The notes below the pieces were generated by a model. The model saw only the letters and a program-made list of their open reading frames with translations, had not been told where the DNA came from and made no database searches. Both the position numbers and the translations under genes were made by a program. From Piper betle (lineage: Eukaryota > Streptophyta > Magnoliopsida > Piperales > Piperaceae): a stretch of 64,000 bases of DNA. Positions 48,902-60,453 of this stretch are shown one piece after another (the stretch's first letter is position 1; the number at the start of each line of letters is the position of its first letter). Location of the stretch: the NCBI GenBank assembly GCA_033002965.1, contig JAURVB010006695.1, positions 124,001-188,000 on the forward strand. Reading direction: 5' to 3'.

Positions 48902-51632
48902 TTAAGATGGCAAACAACACCATTTCTCCAGAAATTTTAGGAACCATTCCCACGGATTAGGTTCTAATGGAAGATCGTTAGGAGGTTCAATAGGAGTCGG
49001 AAACTCTGCAGGCAAATGGTTATGGAAGGCTTTTACTGCACCAGCAACTCCATCTTCATTCTCGATCTGTATGGCTAATTCCATTGCCCTAGCCTTTACC
49101 TGCTTGAGCATATAAACCCATTTAAAGAGTAGAAGATAAGCAAAAAACACACAGGTTTACTACGGAAACTTAACCTTAGAACATTTACCAAGAAACTTAA
49201 TAACCCCCAAACAATATTAGAAGATGTAAAAGGCTCTAAAAATAATAGAACCAATAAAACATCAATTTCAGTTTGAAATTTCACAATTTTCGTTTCTTTT
49301 TCAAGGTCAGTAAGCAAGGTTAAGTGAGCTAACAGTGTGTCACTTTACCACCGGCCGAGCCATGAAGGACAAATGTCAAAGGAATGCAACCAAGGACGTA
49401 AATTAAAAGTCCTCGGATAATGGAAAGAACAACAAACGAATGACCAAAGCTGTTAGCTTACATCATCTAGAGAAATGTCAGAATCAAGATGGTACCTGTA
49501 GATCGAGTGCAAACATAATAGCTGCAGAAAGTTTCTCACTAGTGAGTTGTGATATGGGTATTGGCTCTGGGCCAACACCAACTGCATGAACCCTTTCTCC
49601 CCAAAAGAACTGATCGCCAAAAAATGGAATGATGATTGTTGGACACTGATATCACATATAAAAAACGATGTTAAAAGTTTAAATAACATGGTGAAGATTT
49701 CATGACTCATCCCTAATAAAAAATTGAACTCATCCCCAAATTAGTTGATACTTTCTGAAGAAATGAAACATTGTATATACAACATATTCAAAATTCTAGG
49801 GCGTTCATGTTCTACCTTTCAAAACATGGTTGTAAAAAAATGGGGCAACCCATCTTTAATTTCTTTGAACATTGGACTTACTTCGCAGGAACTTGTGATA
49901 GTTTGGTAAATGGTATGGTATTACTCAACATTAAGACAATTTATGAATTTATTTATCTCAAAAAACAAAGTGCTTTCAAAGGACATGTACTGGTAGGTGA
50001 GTGCATGCCACCAGAGTTCTAGAAAACTACCACTTGCCTATTGAAAAATTACTAGGATATCAAGATGCTAAAGAATGAATACTATGTTCTGTGTCTTACT
50101 AATCAGGAAGCAATAAGAAACATCATAAAATTGTGATAATATGAATTCCACGAGTCAGGAAGCAGCATTAAGTTAACCTTACCCCGGCCCTTAGTCCAGT
50201 AGCTGTTGTACCAGCTCCCCCATGGTGAACCTGTACAATATTACACAGAACCAAACTAAAGAGGAAGCATGGATACTGCTTTTGTTTGTAAACGAGGCAA
50301 AAACCTTCCAGGATGTGGCAACGTCTAAACACAGTAAAACCAACTAAAGATAGCACATCATTTCTCATCAAGTTTGAAGCTGAAAACGGATGAAAATAAA
50401 TAACAAAAACAGTACATTTGAATCTCACCAAGCACGAAAATAGACAGAATAAATTATATACATTGCACATATATATTTCACAACTCCGAATTTAGTAATA
50501 AAACTGCTTACTTCAAGTCATCATGAAGAACAAATACAGGGAACAAATTTTGAAGATGTACACATTCAATATTTATTCACGAATTCACACTAAACTGCCA
50601 TTATGTAAATAGCACTTTTACGTTTAAAAACACCTAATAGTAATTATAAGGACAAAGACGGCGGCTCTTCATCCTCACTTTCCTTTCTAAGTTTCTATGA
50701 GGAAGTAATAACTGAATTAAAAAGGTATATAATGACAAAGATGTTGTGACCATTCATCCTCGCTTTTCTTTCAGAGCTTGTTGAAGGGCATCACAGTAAT
50801 ACTTGCAAGCTTGTAATTATTAGGTCGTGTTATTGATTTAAAAGTGATAGAAATTAAATAATGGCACAATCCATGGTTCCGGTGACATGATTATTTGACA
50901 ATGCAACTATTTAAAACATTACAATCGTTTTGTTTCATTAATATTCACGCATTGTTAGCGTTAGTATCCTCATCAAATTGCAACCGAGTAGACAAATTAT
51001 GAATAATCTAATAATAAATATGATGAAAGATGAAACTTGCTCTTTTTCCGACTAACTTCTTGTAGCAATCCTACAAAGGCGAAGGTTTAAGAGTTTGCAT
51101 GATTATTAAACATCCAATAAGTATGCAAGTCTCTTCATTAAAAAAAGTAGCATGCAATTCACACTCAGAATATAACTCCAAGCAAGATTTTTAAAAGTAT
51201 TTGTACAAAATCTTCGTATAGCATAAGTCATGTTGAACACTTAACCTGAAACTAAAATTTCAAAGGAGAAAGAAAGTACGCACCACGGCATTGCAATGAG
51301 GGAACAACCAGTCATGAGGGCAGTTATCAAGAAGGTAAAATTCATCAGAAAATTCTGCTACTGTAAATAAAAAACATAAATTTATTCACATACCAAGGAA
51401 AGCAATACATGAAAATAAAAGTGGAAATGCCAAAAGTCGGAAGACAAAATTTTTTCCAAAATTTCATTAATATTTTGCAGTTTATAGTTTATACAAGGCT
51501 GACAATAGCAAAGGACAACGGACATGACATAGATGTGTTGACAAAGTGAGCGGTTGAGAGGAATTAGGGAAATAACATCCACTTTATTGAACACAATCAC
51601 TTGGGATATTAAAATGCAGACATTAACTTAAA

Positions 51633-51680
<48 letters not shown>

Positions 51681-54600
51681 CAGTGAAGAAGAGAGGCAAC
51701 CCCATAGTAACTTTGTAAGGCAAGAGAAAAAAATACATACAACTACCAAGGTCTCCCCAACCCTTGTCAATTATGCCTCTCTGGCCTGTAGCGTGTAATG
51801 CCTCCAAAATAATAGTTGTAATCCTCTTACCATCTTCAAGAGGCTGCAATAAAATTAAAATTAAAAAAAATTAAAAATAAAAATAGAAAGACGAAAAGCT
51901 TCATATTTCATAATCACCCCTATATTTCTATACAATAATATATTTTGATAATAGATCACGTCCTTTTGAGTGTAAAGGATTAGGACTAGACAAAAGACAT
52001 TTCAAGAAACAAAGCTGCCAAATTATGTTAGAATTATGTATGAGAGTAATACAATATGAAGATGGCACTTTCATATATGCAAGTACGCAAAACAGTAAAA
52101 TTGGATTTGACCATTGACCACATCAGCTACAGATACACATATATAAAATACCTAGCAATGGAAATAAAAAAGAGATGGTGAAAGCCTGAAACATATGAAT
52201 GGAACAGGCAAACAGAACTGGAATGTTCTATGCACTTCAAACTTTCTATGGAAAAGTAAACACCCCCCCCTCTCTTCAACTCTGGCTTAGGCCAAAGAAA
52301 TTTTCATAAATACGGAAATAAACCCTCCCATAGACCTTTCCACTCATAAAACTGTTTCAAGAATAAGAAAATCACAATACCACAGGAAGAAAAAAAGAGG
52401 AAATTTTAGAATCCATGAAAAAGAAAAACAAGATATTAATTAAACGTGAGAATATAATTTTACACAGCTAACTGAACCTACAACTCACCTAGTATATTTT
52501 TCAGCTTGACTATGCTTATAATTGTAAGTAGAGGAGAAGGAACTATACCATACTACCAAAACCAACGTAGACTGGCTTAGGCCCCTTTTCTATCCATGCC
52601 ACAAGCTCCTTAGGAGGATTATACTTGGACCCAAGATTCAAGAAACAGAAACCAACAACATCAACCAGAACACCCCAATCTGCAAAAGAAATTGATTTTA
52701 TTGTAGGCTGCTTACAAAAATTGCATTGTGTAAGTCAATACACGGGAGAAAAACTCAATGAGAGTTCAGTGGTATGAACAAAAACTTTTGAAAGTTCACA
52801 CGTAAAACAAAACCAATTGGGTATGAGTTCCCAGAAATGCTATAAAAAACAGAGGGTTGATAGGTGGGGAAGGGAGAAGGGGAATTGAGCTCCATGAAAC
52901 GAATGACAAAGTTAAGACTTGAGACTTAAAATAAAGCAATCAAGGGGGTCATTAAGAAAACACGAAAACTGTGAATACAAATAACTATATTATCTACCTC
53001 GTGGCTTTGGAACAAGGTGAGGGCTCCACAAGTATCCTGTGGGAAAATGAGATATGGATCCATGGTATGTACTAAAGTAAGCAATCGGAGGAAGCTTCAA
53101 TTTACTTTTCCTAAAGTCATTTATTAATCCTCTTATGCTCCACCATATTATCAAATCAACGACAAGATATGACAGCTGCATAAAAAATAAGACAATGTGA
53201 TGAAAACAAGAGGGGCCATTACCACTTCTTTATATGGCTAGAAATTTAAAAATAAACCACATGCGCTATTTAGTTTCCAAGGCGCTAATGTATCAATTAT
53301 TCTTTCCAAACTCGCCACGTGACTTACTCGATAACCAGCAGCTTGTGTCACTTGAGCTAATGGGTGAGGAAACTCATTCGTAGGCCTGCACAACAGAAGC
53401 GGAAATAAGAAAGATCATGAGTATTCTTTCATTGTAAAAAAAGTCAAAGATCAACAAAGTACTTTTTAATCATTCAAACGCCAAATTATTTAGTAGGAAA
53501 ATATCTCATTGTTGGAGAGAACTAAACAATATAAGCAGAACTTCTGGGTGAGAACTGAAAACACATAAGGGGAAATCCTTTTCTTCGATTCAGTTATCAG
53601 GAGAAGTCAATCTCAATGCTCAAACTTGTCACAAACACATCAAAGAATCAAATTCAACTAACATTCTCACAAAAATGACAAAGGAAAACAAAGTTGGCAT
53701 GAAAGTTAGCTGTTAGCTGCTATGAACTAATATCATAATCAAAGCTACACATAAAAACACTATCTATGAGCAACTAGAACCTAGAAAACCCATCAGAAGT
53801 TAAATACACAAAAATGCCATCGTCATGATTCAAACTCTTCACGTGAAACTAACACCATGACATAGTTTAAACAAATTGATGAGATTGAGTGGCATCACTT
53901 ACGTCCAGGGCATTGTGAAGAAGATGTGAAGTGGAATACAAAGAGCTTCTGCAACATGGGCATGCCCTACAACATCAATGAGAACTACATAAATCATATC
54001 CAGAATATACGCATAAAATATTGGAACATGTGACACAAACTGATTTGTGGTCTTTCAGGTGACTAACCACATACCAAGTGCAAGGATTTTTTTTCTTAGA
54101 GAGATAAATAACTGTTTTTTAGTACATCTTCAGTATTACCTAGATTATTTCCATTTACAACCCTGACCATATGGATATCTTAGGTAATCTCAATTAAATG
54201 AGCAAGAAAAGCTCTTAATTTCAAAAAATATTTTTATTAAGGGTAATAGTAGGCTCACCGTATGCAGGTGGATTTGCAATAATAGCTTGTGCTCTAAAAG
54301 GTGTACCCGACTCCAAATCAGGGGCTGTACACGCTGGTAATAACGAATCAATGATAGCTTTTAACTGCTTCCTCTGTTCAGATATTCCATAAATCTCAGC
54401 AGGTCCTGATGGAAAAAAGCCTTTATTCCTTGCCATATCTATCAGAAAAATCACATGAAAGTTAATTGAGAGAGGGAAGACATACCCAATAACCCATACT
54501 TAATGTTATGGAGCTTGCTCCATCCGAAACTGCTAACCACAAGGTGACCTACTTCGTAGGTCAAGCCATTACAGCCAATCTTTATGGTCTATGAGGTTAA

Positions 54601-57139
54601 GACAGCAGACTCTAATCATATGACTGTAACCTTACATATCAAGTCCTTTTGACTACTAATGACCAAGAGTCCCTAGTAAGCTATTCCTTATTTATAATGT
54701 TCAAACAAAGTGACCTTTTGACACTGAAACCTCTCCTTAACCAATAAACAAAAGGTTTCTGAAAGTGTTCTTCATGCACTTAATGAAAAGGCATCTCAAA
54801 AATAATTGTGGAATTTAATCTAGCAAAAAAATTTTATCAGCCATTAATTGTGTTCTTCATGCTGTTAATGGAGATGCATCTCAATAACCCATATAATCAG
54901 CCATAAACATAATGTTATGGAGCTTGCTCCATCTGAAACTGCAAACCACAAGGTGACCTACATCGTAGGTCAAGCCATTACAGCCAATCTTTATAGTCTA
55001 TGAGGTTACGACAGCAGACTAATCATATGACTGTAATCTTACGTATCAAGTCTTTTTAACTACTAAGGACCGAGGAGTCCCAAGTAAGCTATTCCTTGTT
55101 TATTATGTTCAAACAAAGTGATCTTTTGATACTGAACCCTCTCCTTACCCAATAAACAAAAGGTTTTGAAAGTGTTTGTCATGCGGTTAATGAAAATGTA
55201 TCTCAAAAATAAATGTGGAATTTGATCTAGCAAAAAAAATTTTATCAGCCATTTATTGTGTTCCCCAAGAGTTTAGTTTTCTTACATCCAGCCAAAACTC
55301 GTGGATCACCACCGAGTGGATAGAAATTTACACCAGCTGATTTCACAAAAGTACGGAAGTTACTATGAGTAGCCAATCTCACTTGATGACCAAACTCCTG
55401 CAATGACCACACTCAATAAGCAACAGACTTAATTAACATGAGTTTCCCTAAATATAATCATATTTATATGATATATCATGACCATTCAAACAGCATTATC
55501 CATTCTATACTCAGATGGTTTACCTATATGCGTTAATCCTAAACAGGTGTACATTTTATCACCCAAAAAAGTTCAGAGTGAAAATAGAAAAGTAAGCGAC
55601 ATCTATGATTTGGAAGACAAGGAATATTTCATCCCCAGAAAATTCAAATAAATGTCTCAACGAAAGAGCAAAGACTTTCACTTCAACTGAGCCATAGATT
55701 TGTAGCTTGCCGAAGATGTACCGCTCGCAAGCAAATGCAATATAAAAATCATACATATATAAAGCCATCAATAAACAAGGAGAACATTAGTAGATTGTTA
55801 TATGCATATGTAAGTGAATTACTTCGACATTGCATAACTGGCAGTTAAAATTATTGAATAAACTTTTGATTGCTAACAAGTATCAATGAACTAATACATA
55901 GAGTACTTTGGGCAGCATTTATTTTGATGATATGATATCCAAAGGACGAATCTTAAGCAGCAACAGCAAAATACTGGAAGAGAAAAGACAATCATCTTAA
56001 TTTACATAGATAGCAGAAGGTGTCCTGACTAGAAAAATGTGGAACCAAGAACCTGCCTGCAGACGTTTTGCAATGGCTAGAAAGGGCTGAACGTCTCCCC
56101 TAGTTCCCACTACAAGTATGGCAATTTTCAATCTTGGCACAGATTTCCCGATTCCAAGACCGATGTCTTCCATATTGTTTGACTCGGTGTCAACAAAATC
56201 AAGCTCCAACAATTCTGTAACCACAGATGCACTCCTGGACATATCAACCTCGACTTTTCCATCTTGGTCAACTTTAACTAGGTTCTCAATAAGTTTTCTC
56301 TGAAATTAAAAATATATTAAAGAATATTCTTGCACAAGGGATATACATCTAAGATGCATACATCACATTTTGACTAATTCATTAGCAAGATAGCTTTCAG
56401 CCATATATCAAAAAGTAGACAGAAGAAGTTTATAATCATATTACACGGTGCCACCTTTTCAACATCAGGTAGACGGTCTATTTGCAGATCATGCCGTGAG
56501 GGCTCCTTTCTCTCGGTTTTTGACCTCGGTAAGACAAGCTCAGGATTCCCAACAGAGAGATCTCTAAAAGCATTAGCACTCGCAGGAGCAGTTCGTGAAT
56601 GTTCCAAGGCTGAAAATAGAGACTACAAATTTAAGATATTGATTATATCAACTAGCTAAGTATCAACAAATTAAAACCGTAGATTTGTTTAAAAAAATGA
56701 AAAAAGCCATGCATCCCCACCATGCGTTCCTATGATATCTCCAGCAATGTGCAACAATGAAGTAAAAACAGCTGAATTATTTATAGAAAATTAGACACCA
56801 CATTCAGAAAAAAAGCAAAATTAACCATTCTTTCAAGTAAAATGCTGAGATTATCTAGTGTGAGGAATCTGCATTTCCAGTTCAATGCATCAAACAAAAG
56901 GTGCATAACAAAAATTACTTATTTTTTTCAAAATTAACTAGGAAAACAAGAAAAATTACTTATTTCTTCCGAAACTAATGAGTCCTTTGAACAGGGCCCC
57001 TGTTCCTTCTCCAACCGAGTCGAAAATCGGCTCAAGTCTTTCTTCTCAACAAGAGAAACTTCGGTTTCCAAGTTCCCGGCCACGACCTCATCCTCAGCTG
57101 CCGCTCCCAGTTTCACCCCCCTTCAAGCTCAACATCCAT
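48902..57139 (-). CDS. UGT80A: Sterol 3-beta-glucosyltransferase, UGT80 family, 14 coding exons, 1-base deletion near the start
   Basis: Transfers glucose from UDP-glucose to membrane sterols. Coding exons: 57139-56960, 56609-56455, 56299-56057, 55397-55286, 54438-54259, 53966-53903, 53385-53328, 53175-52998, 52679-52549, 51843-51744, 51360-51284, 50230-50183, 49645-49496, 49099-48902. Signatures: VPRLKIAILVVGTRGDVQPF, EFGHQVRLATHSNFRTFV, FTMPWTPTNEFPHPLAQV, PIAYFSTYHGSISHFPTGYL, VYVGFGSMPLEDGKR and the donor-binding VVHHGGAGTTATGLRAGCP. It ends in KWCCLPS. ATG 57139 gives MDVELEGG and then TGA; the continuing frame (VKLGAAAEDEVVAGN) follows only if the C run at 57116-57121 (G on the transcript) had seven bases instead of six. 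The exon sum 1874 is one short of 625 codons. Exon 3 appears to use a GC donor (CTGCAG/GCAGGT). A or B subfamily is not certain. Otherwise intact. Confidence 0.9.
51633..51679. repeat. AAT trinucleotide microsatellite in a UGT80 intron
   Basis: About 15 uninterrupted AAT units lie between coding exons 10 and 11 of the UGT80 gene. Confidence 0.95.
54501..55264. repeat. Direct duplication of about 355 bp in a UGT80 intron
   Basis: Copy 1 (54501-54854) and copy 2 (54910-55264) share TAATGTTATGGAGCTTGC, ACAAGGTGACCTAC, CATTACAGCCAATCTTTAT, ATTCCTT and TTTATCAGCCATT, offset by about 409 bp with roughly 90% identity by eye. An inverted CCTAC(TTC/ATC)GTAGG motif sits in each copy. Both lie in the intron between coding exons 4 and 5. 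Confidence 0.85.
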
Positions 57140-57928
57140 TTTCGTGATTATCATAGTTCCCCCAATCTGGAGCTCCACACAGTGTCAAAATAAAAAAGGT
57201 CTACATTTTGCTGCAAACTACTGGTTTAACTATAGAATTTAAATGCAGAAAGAAAATGCTCAAACCATTTAATACACCAACCTTCCAGTCAAAAGAAGTG
57301 TTGAAGGAAGGATAGTCACGTTTTCCTCGCACCAAAGATATCGCTCAAAGTCGAGGCACACCGACCCAACAGTGTCCATCAAAAAGAGTTCCAAAACAAG
57401 AATCCAAAGATCCCCTCAAGGTTCTATTTTCGGCTACATATATAACTAAAAATTACGGCCAACTTACAAGACAAAAAGCAAGCAAAAAGAGCAACCGAAC
57501 GCAAACTTCTGAAAAACCGATTCTTTTATACCAAAGAACAAAAGGCGGAAGCAGGGGGACAAAAAAACTCAGCAGATACAGCGATGAAGTAACCCAACCA
57601 TTAAAAGAATCAATCTTTTTTCAATAACACCACCGAAACAACACTTGGACGGATCAGTCTGTGCTTTCTAGAGAGGAAAAAAGACAACCGAGCCAAGAGT
57701 GGAACAAGCTCGCGATCAATGGCCGAATCGGAGGGCCGAAATAAAAGAAGCACCGTAAAGGAAATGAAGAAGACGATTGGGGACAACACGAATCACCGGA
57801 GAGTGGATTGTGGCCGGGGAGTCACCGTCGTCGGAGGATGCGACGGCGGAGACGCTTCCACAGTTTGAGGAGTGATTGGAGAGAGAGAGAGGGAGAGGGT
57901 TTTTGCGGTAAAAGGGGACCGTTGGTTG
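57140..57928 (-). other. 5' leader and promoter region of the UGT80 gene
   Basis: No separate gene is seen. The GC-richer part at 57700-57900 probably contains the transcription start. The region is cut off about 790 bp from the start codon by the hAT insertion at 57937, so upstream control sequences are separated from the gene. Confidence 0.5.
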
Positions 57929-58805
57929 GTCTCCTACATAGTTGCACGAATCGGCCGATTCCGTGCGGAATCGGCCGATTTAAATCGGATCGGCGTCGCG
58001 CCGATCCGATTTCGGGGCCGACTCGGTCGGCCCCGAATCGGGTCGTGAATCGGCCCGTATCGGCCGATTCCGACCGATTTAAATCGGAATCGGAATCGGC
58101 CGATTTAAATCGGAATCGGTTTTTTAAGAAATTACCAAAATACCCTAGGTATAATTTTTATTAAATTATTTAAGCATGGGTAAAATGGTAATTTGGATTT
58201 AAAAACCTAAATCATCCCCCCCCCCCCGATTCCGCCGCCCGCCTCGTACGTTCCCTCCGCCGCCCTCCGCCGCGCTTGCGCCGTCCTCCCTCCGCCGCGG
58301 TTGCGCCGTCCTCCCTCCGCCGTCCTCCGTCCGACCAGGCCACCGCCGCAGCCGTTGCGACCGCCGCCCGCACGCGGGTTCCGCCGGCCGACGCGAGGGG
58401 AGCGATTCCGCCGCGATTCCAGTCGGATTGTTGGTAAAAGTTGTGTTTTTTATGCTGGGATCTTGGTTTTGTTAATCGTTTGTTCACCACTTATTCTGTA
58501 TATTCCTAGTTGAACCAAATTTTTGATCAATAACTTGATTTCTCCACTTATGTTGGTGATGTTAGTAATTATTTTTATTTTTATTTTTATTTTTGTAAGG
58601 ATTGTGTGATGCTTTGTTTGCTGTATGTGTGGATCAATCTATCTTCAATCTGGTTGTGGTTGGGGTGGACGGGAGAAGAATTCGTGTTGGTTTTTTTTCT
58701 TTAGGCTTGGCTCGGTTCTGTACTGGCTTATGCTGCTGTGGAGTAATTTTGTGCAGTGGGACTGATTGGCTGTGCTAGGGTTTTGTCCATTGTCTTTTGG
58801 TTCAG

Positions 58806-59190
58806 GGTTTTAGGGTTTTAGCCCTGTGTTCTTGGAATTGGTGTTTGTTGGCAGTGGTGGTGTGAATCTGTTTCCCATTGCCCTGATTGGCTGATTCCGG
58901 TAGTGGCTTGGCAGGGTTGGGTCAGGTCTGAGCTGTTCATTGGAGCTGCTTGTTGTATTTTGATTATGGGTTTTAAGCTTTTAGCACTGTGTTCCCTGAA
59001 ACTAGTATTTCCAAGTACCTGTGTATGTCTGTTTCTGATTGCTGAGCCCGGTCTGAGCTGTTTATTAGAGCTGCGTACTGTATTTTGATTATGGACGTTT
59101 TAGGCTTTTAGCTCTGTATTCTGGCAATTAGTGTTTCCAGTAGTGGTTTGTATCTGTTTCTGATTGCTGATTGCTGATTCTAGCAATGGC
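58806..59190 (+). repeat. Degenerate tandem repeats inside the first hAT element
   Basis: About three copies of a unit containing TTTTAGSYTTTTAGC, CTGTGTTC, GTGTTT and CTGTTTCTGATTGCTGA occur at about 58806, 58975 and 59100, interleaved with two copies of GTCTGAGCTGTT(C/T)ATT. Confidence 0.65.
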
Positions 59191-59735
59191 TTGCTTGGAT
59201 TCGTTATGTTGGATGGAGAATCAGTGAATGCTTGTTTCGCCTTTTTTTTTAATTTGTATCTGAATTTTGATGTTTATCTCATTCTATGAACATTAGGTGT
59301 TTTTTTTGTTTTTTTTTCTAGTCTATTGATTATTGGAAATTATAAACTTCATCAATCAATAATAGATCCCTTTGATATTCGTCATTTGATTGAATTCGTT
59401 GACATTTGTCACAGAGCATTTGTTTTGTGTCTTCTTCAGCAAATGATAGGTAATATTCCATGTACTCATCATCCAAACAAAAATCCTAAATTGACCGACA
59501 GGGAACCCCGTGTGTAGGAGCTGATTTGTTTTGTACTCTCTTCACTGCCAGTGTAGTTTGTACTGCTAGTGTTGATATGCTAGGGTTTTTAGGAACTGTA
59601 ATTGACGGTTTTTGCAGATAATTGTCTTTGCCTTGGTAATTGCAGTTAATTGTCATTTGAAGTTATCACAATCTTCGATGATATCAGGGAAGATGGATTT
59701 TGCATGGGAATATTGCTCACCACTTGAATGCATCT

Positions 59736-59830
59736 AAGAAGCAAGTCATCTGTAACTTTTGCGGAAAAACCATAAGTGGAGGGATATATCGCTTCAAGTA
59801 ACATATTGCTGGACTCAAAGGAAATGTTTT
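59736..59830 (+). pseudogene. BED zinc-finger fragment of a hAT transposase
   Basis: The frame from 59736 reads KKQVICNFCGKTISGGIYRF, then Lys, a TAA stop at 59799 where Gln would be expected, then HIAGLKGNV. The C-x2-C...H spacing and the IYRFK-HIAG pattern match BED-type fingers at the N-terminus of plant hAT transposases. Just upstream in another frame is DFAWEYCSPLE, also typical. No catalytic domain follows, since the element ends 260 bp later. Confidence 0.75.
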
Positions 59831-60094
59831 GTACTCTACCGTTGTATTGTCATAATTACATACTTTTGTGATTGTTGTATAAATACTTGTATTTGTGTAT
59901 TTATGTTGAGAAATTATATAATTCTGTATTTCAGGTATTTTTGAACTGAGTTGGCAAATTTTTGTATATGACCGATTTGAACCGATTCAACTGAACCGAT
60001 TCCTGGCCGATTCAGACCGATTCCGATTCCGATTCCGATTCACGGGAAAACCGATTCCGATTCCGATTCCGATTCATGCAACCATGGTCTCCTA

Positions 60095-60448
60095 AGCGTC
60101 TTGACTTATATGAAAGGAGTTGTGACGCGTCACACGTGAGTGGCCGATCCTCCTATATTTTCGCCCGACACCGAATTTGTGTTCGTAAAAACTTTTTTTT
60201 GTGGGGGAAAAAAACATGACGTGTATTTAAGTTCCAAGGTGATGTATTTATACATGATCGCCGGCGACAACTCTATATTTTTTTGGACTTATTTAACGCG
60301 ACAAGTCGAGTCGAACCGAGTTTTATTTATACCAAGCTCGACTTATTTACTTTAGAATTTTAGTTAAATTTATTGTTTATCATTTATTTAATTCAAATTT
60401 GACTTATAGTCAAGTTTTTATTTTGTAAAATCTTATTTAGGAGTCAAG
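60095..60448. other. Spacer between the hAT element and the LTR
   Basis: No gene is seen. It contains CGAGTCGAACCGAG / CAAGCTCGACTTAT-type dispersed repeat sequence at about 60300-60345. Confidence 0.45.
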
Positions 60449-60453
60449 ATATC

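Larger units (their letters stand above)
57937..60086 (+). mobile_element. hAT-type transposon, 2150 bp, with degenerate BED-finger coding relic
   Basis: The ends are inverted: CATAGTTGCACGAATCGG at the left and the complement of CATGGTTGCATGAATCGG at the right (16 of 18 match). The element is flanked by a perfect 8-bp direct duplication, GTCTCCTA (57929-57936 and 60087-60094), the hallmark of hAT elements. Subterminal regions are packed with CCGATT/AATCGG motifs (57937-58120 and 59965-60075), as expected for transposase binding arrays. The interior has a GC-rich block (58220-58430), a roughly 130-bp unit repeated about three times (58806-59190) and one zinc-finger relic near the right end. 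It is probably a non-autonomous derivative. The left edge lies close upstream of the UGT80 transcription unit. Confidence 0.9.

Noticed and set aside
54540..54600. tRNA-derived SINE suspected from the GGTGACCTAC / GTTAGCAG-type text in the UGT80 intron repeats
   Set aside because: No A-box and B-box with correct spacing, and no tail or target duplication was found.
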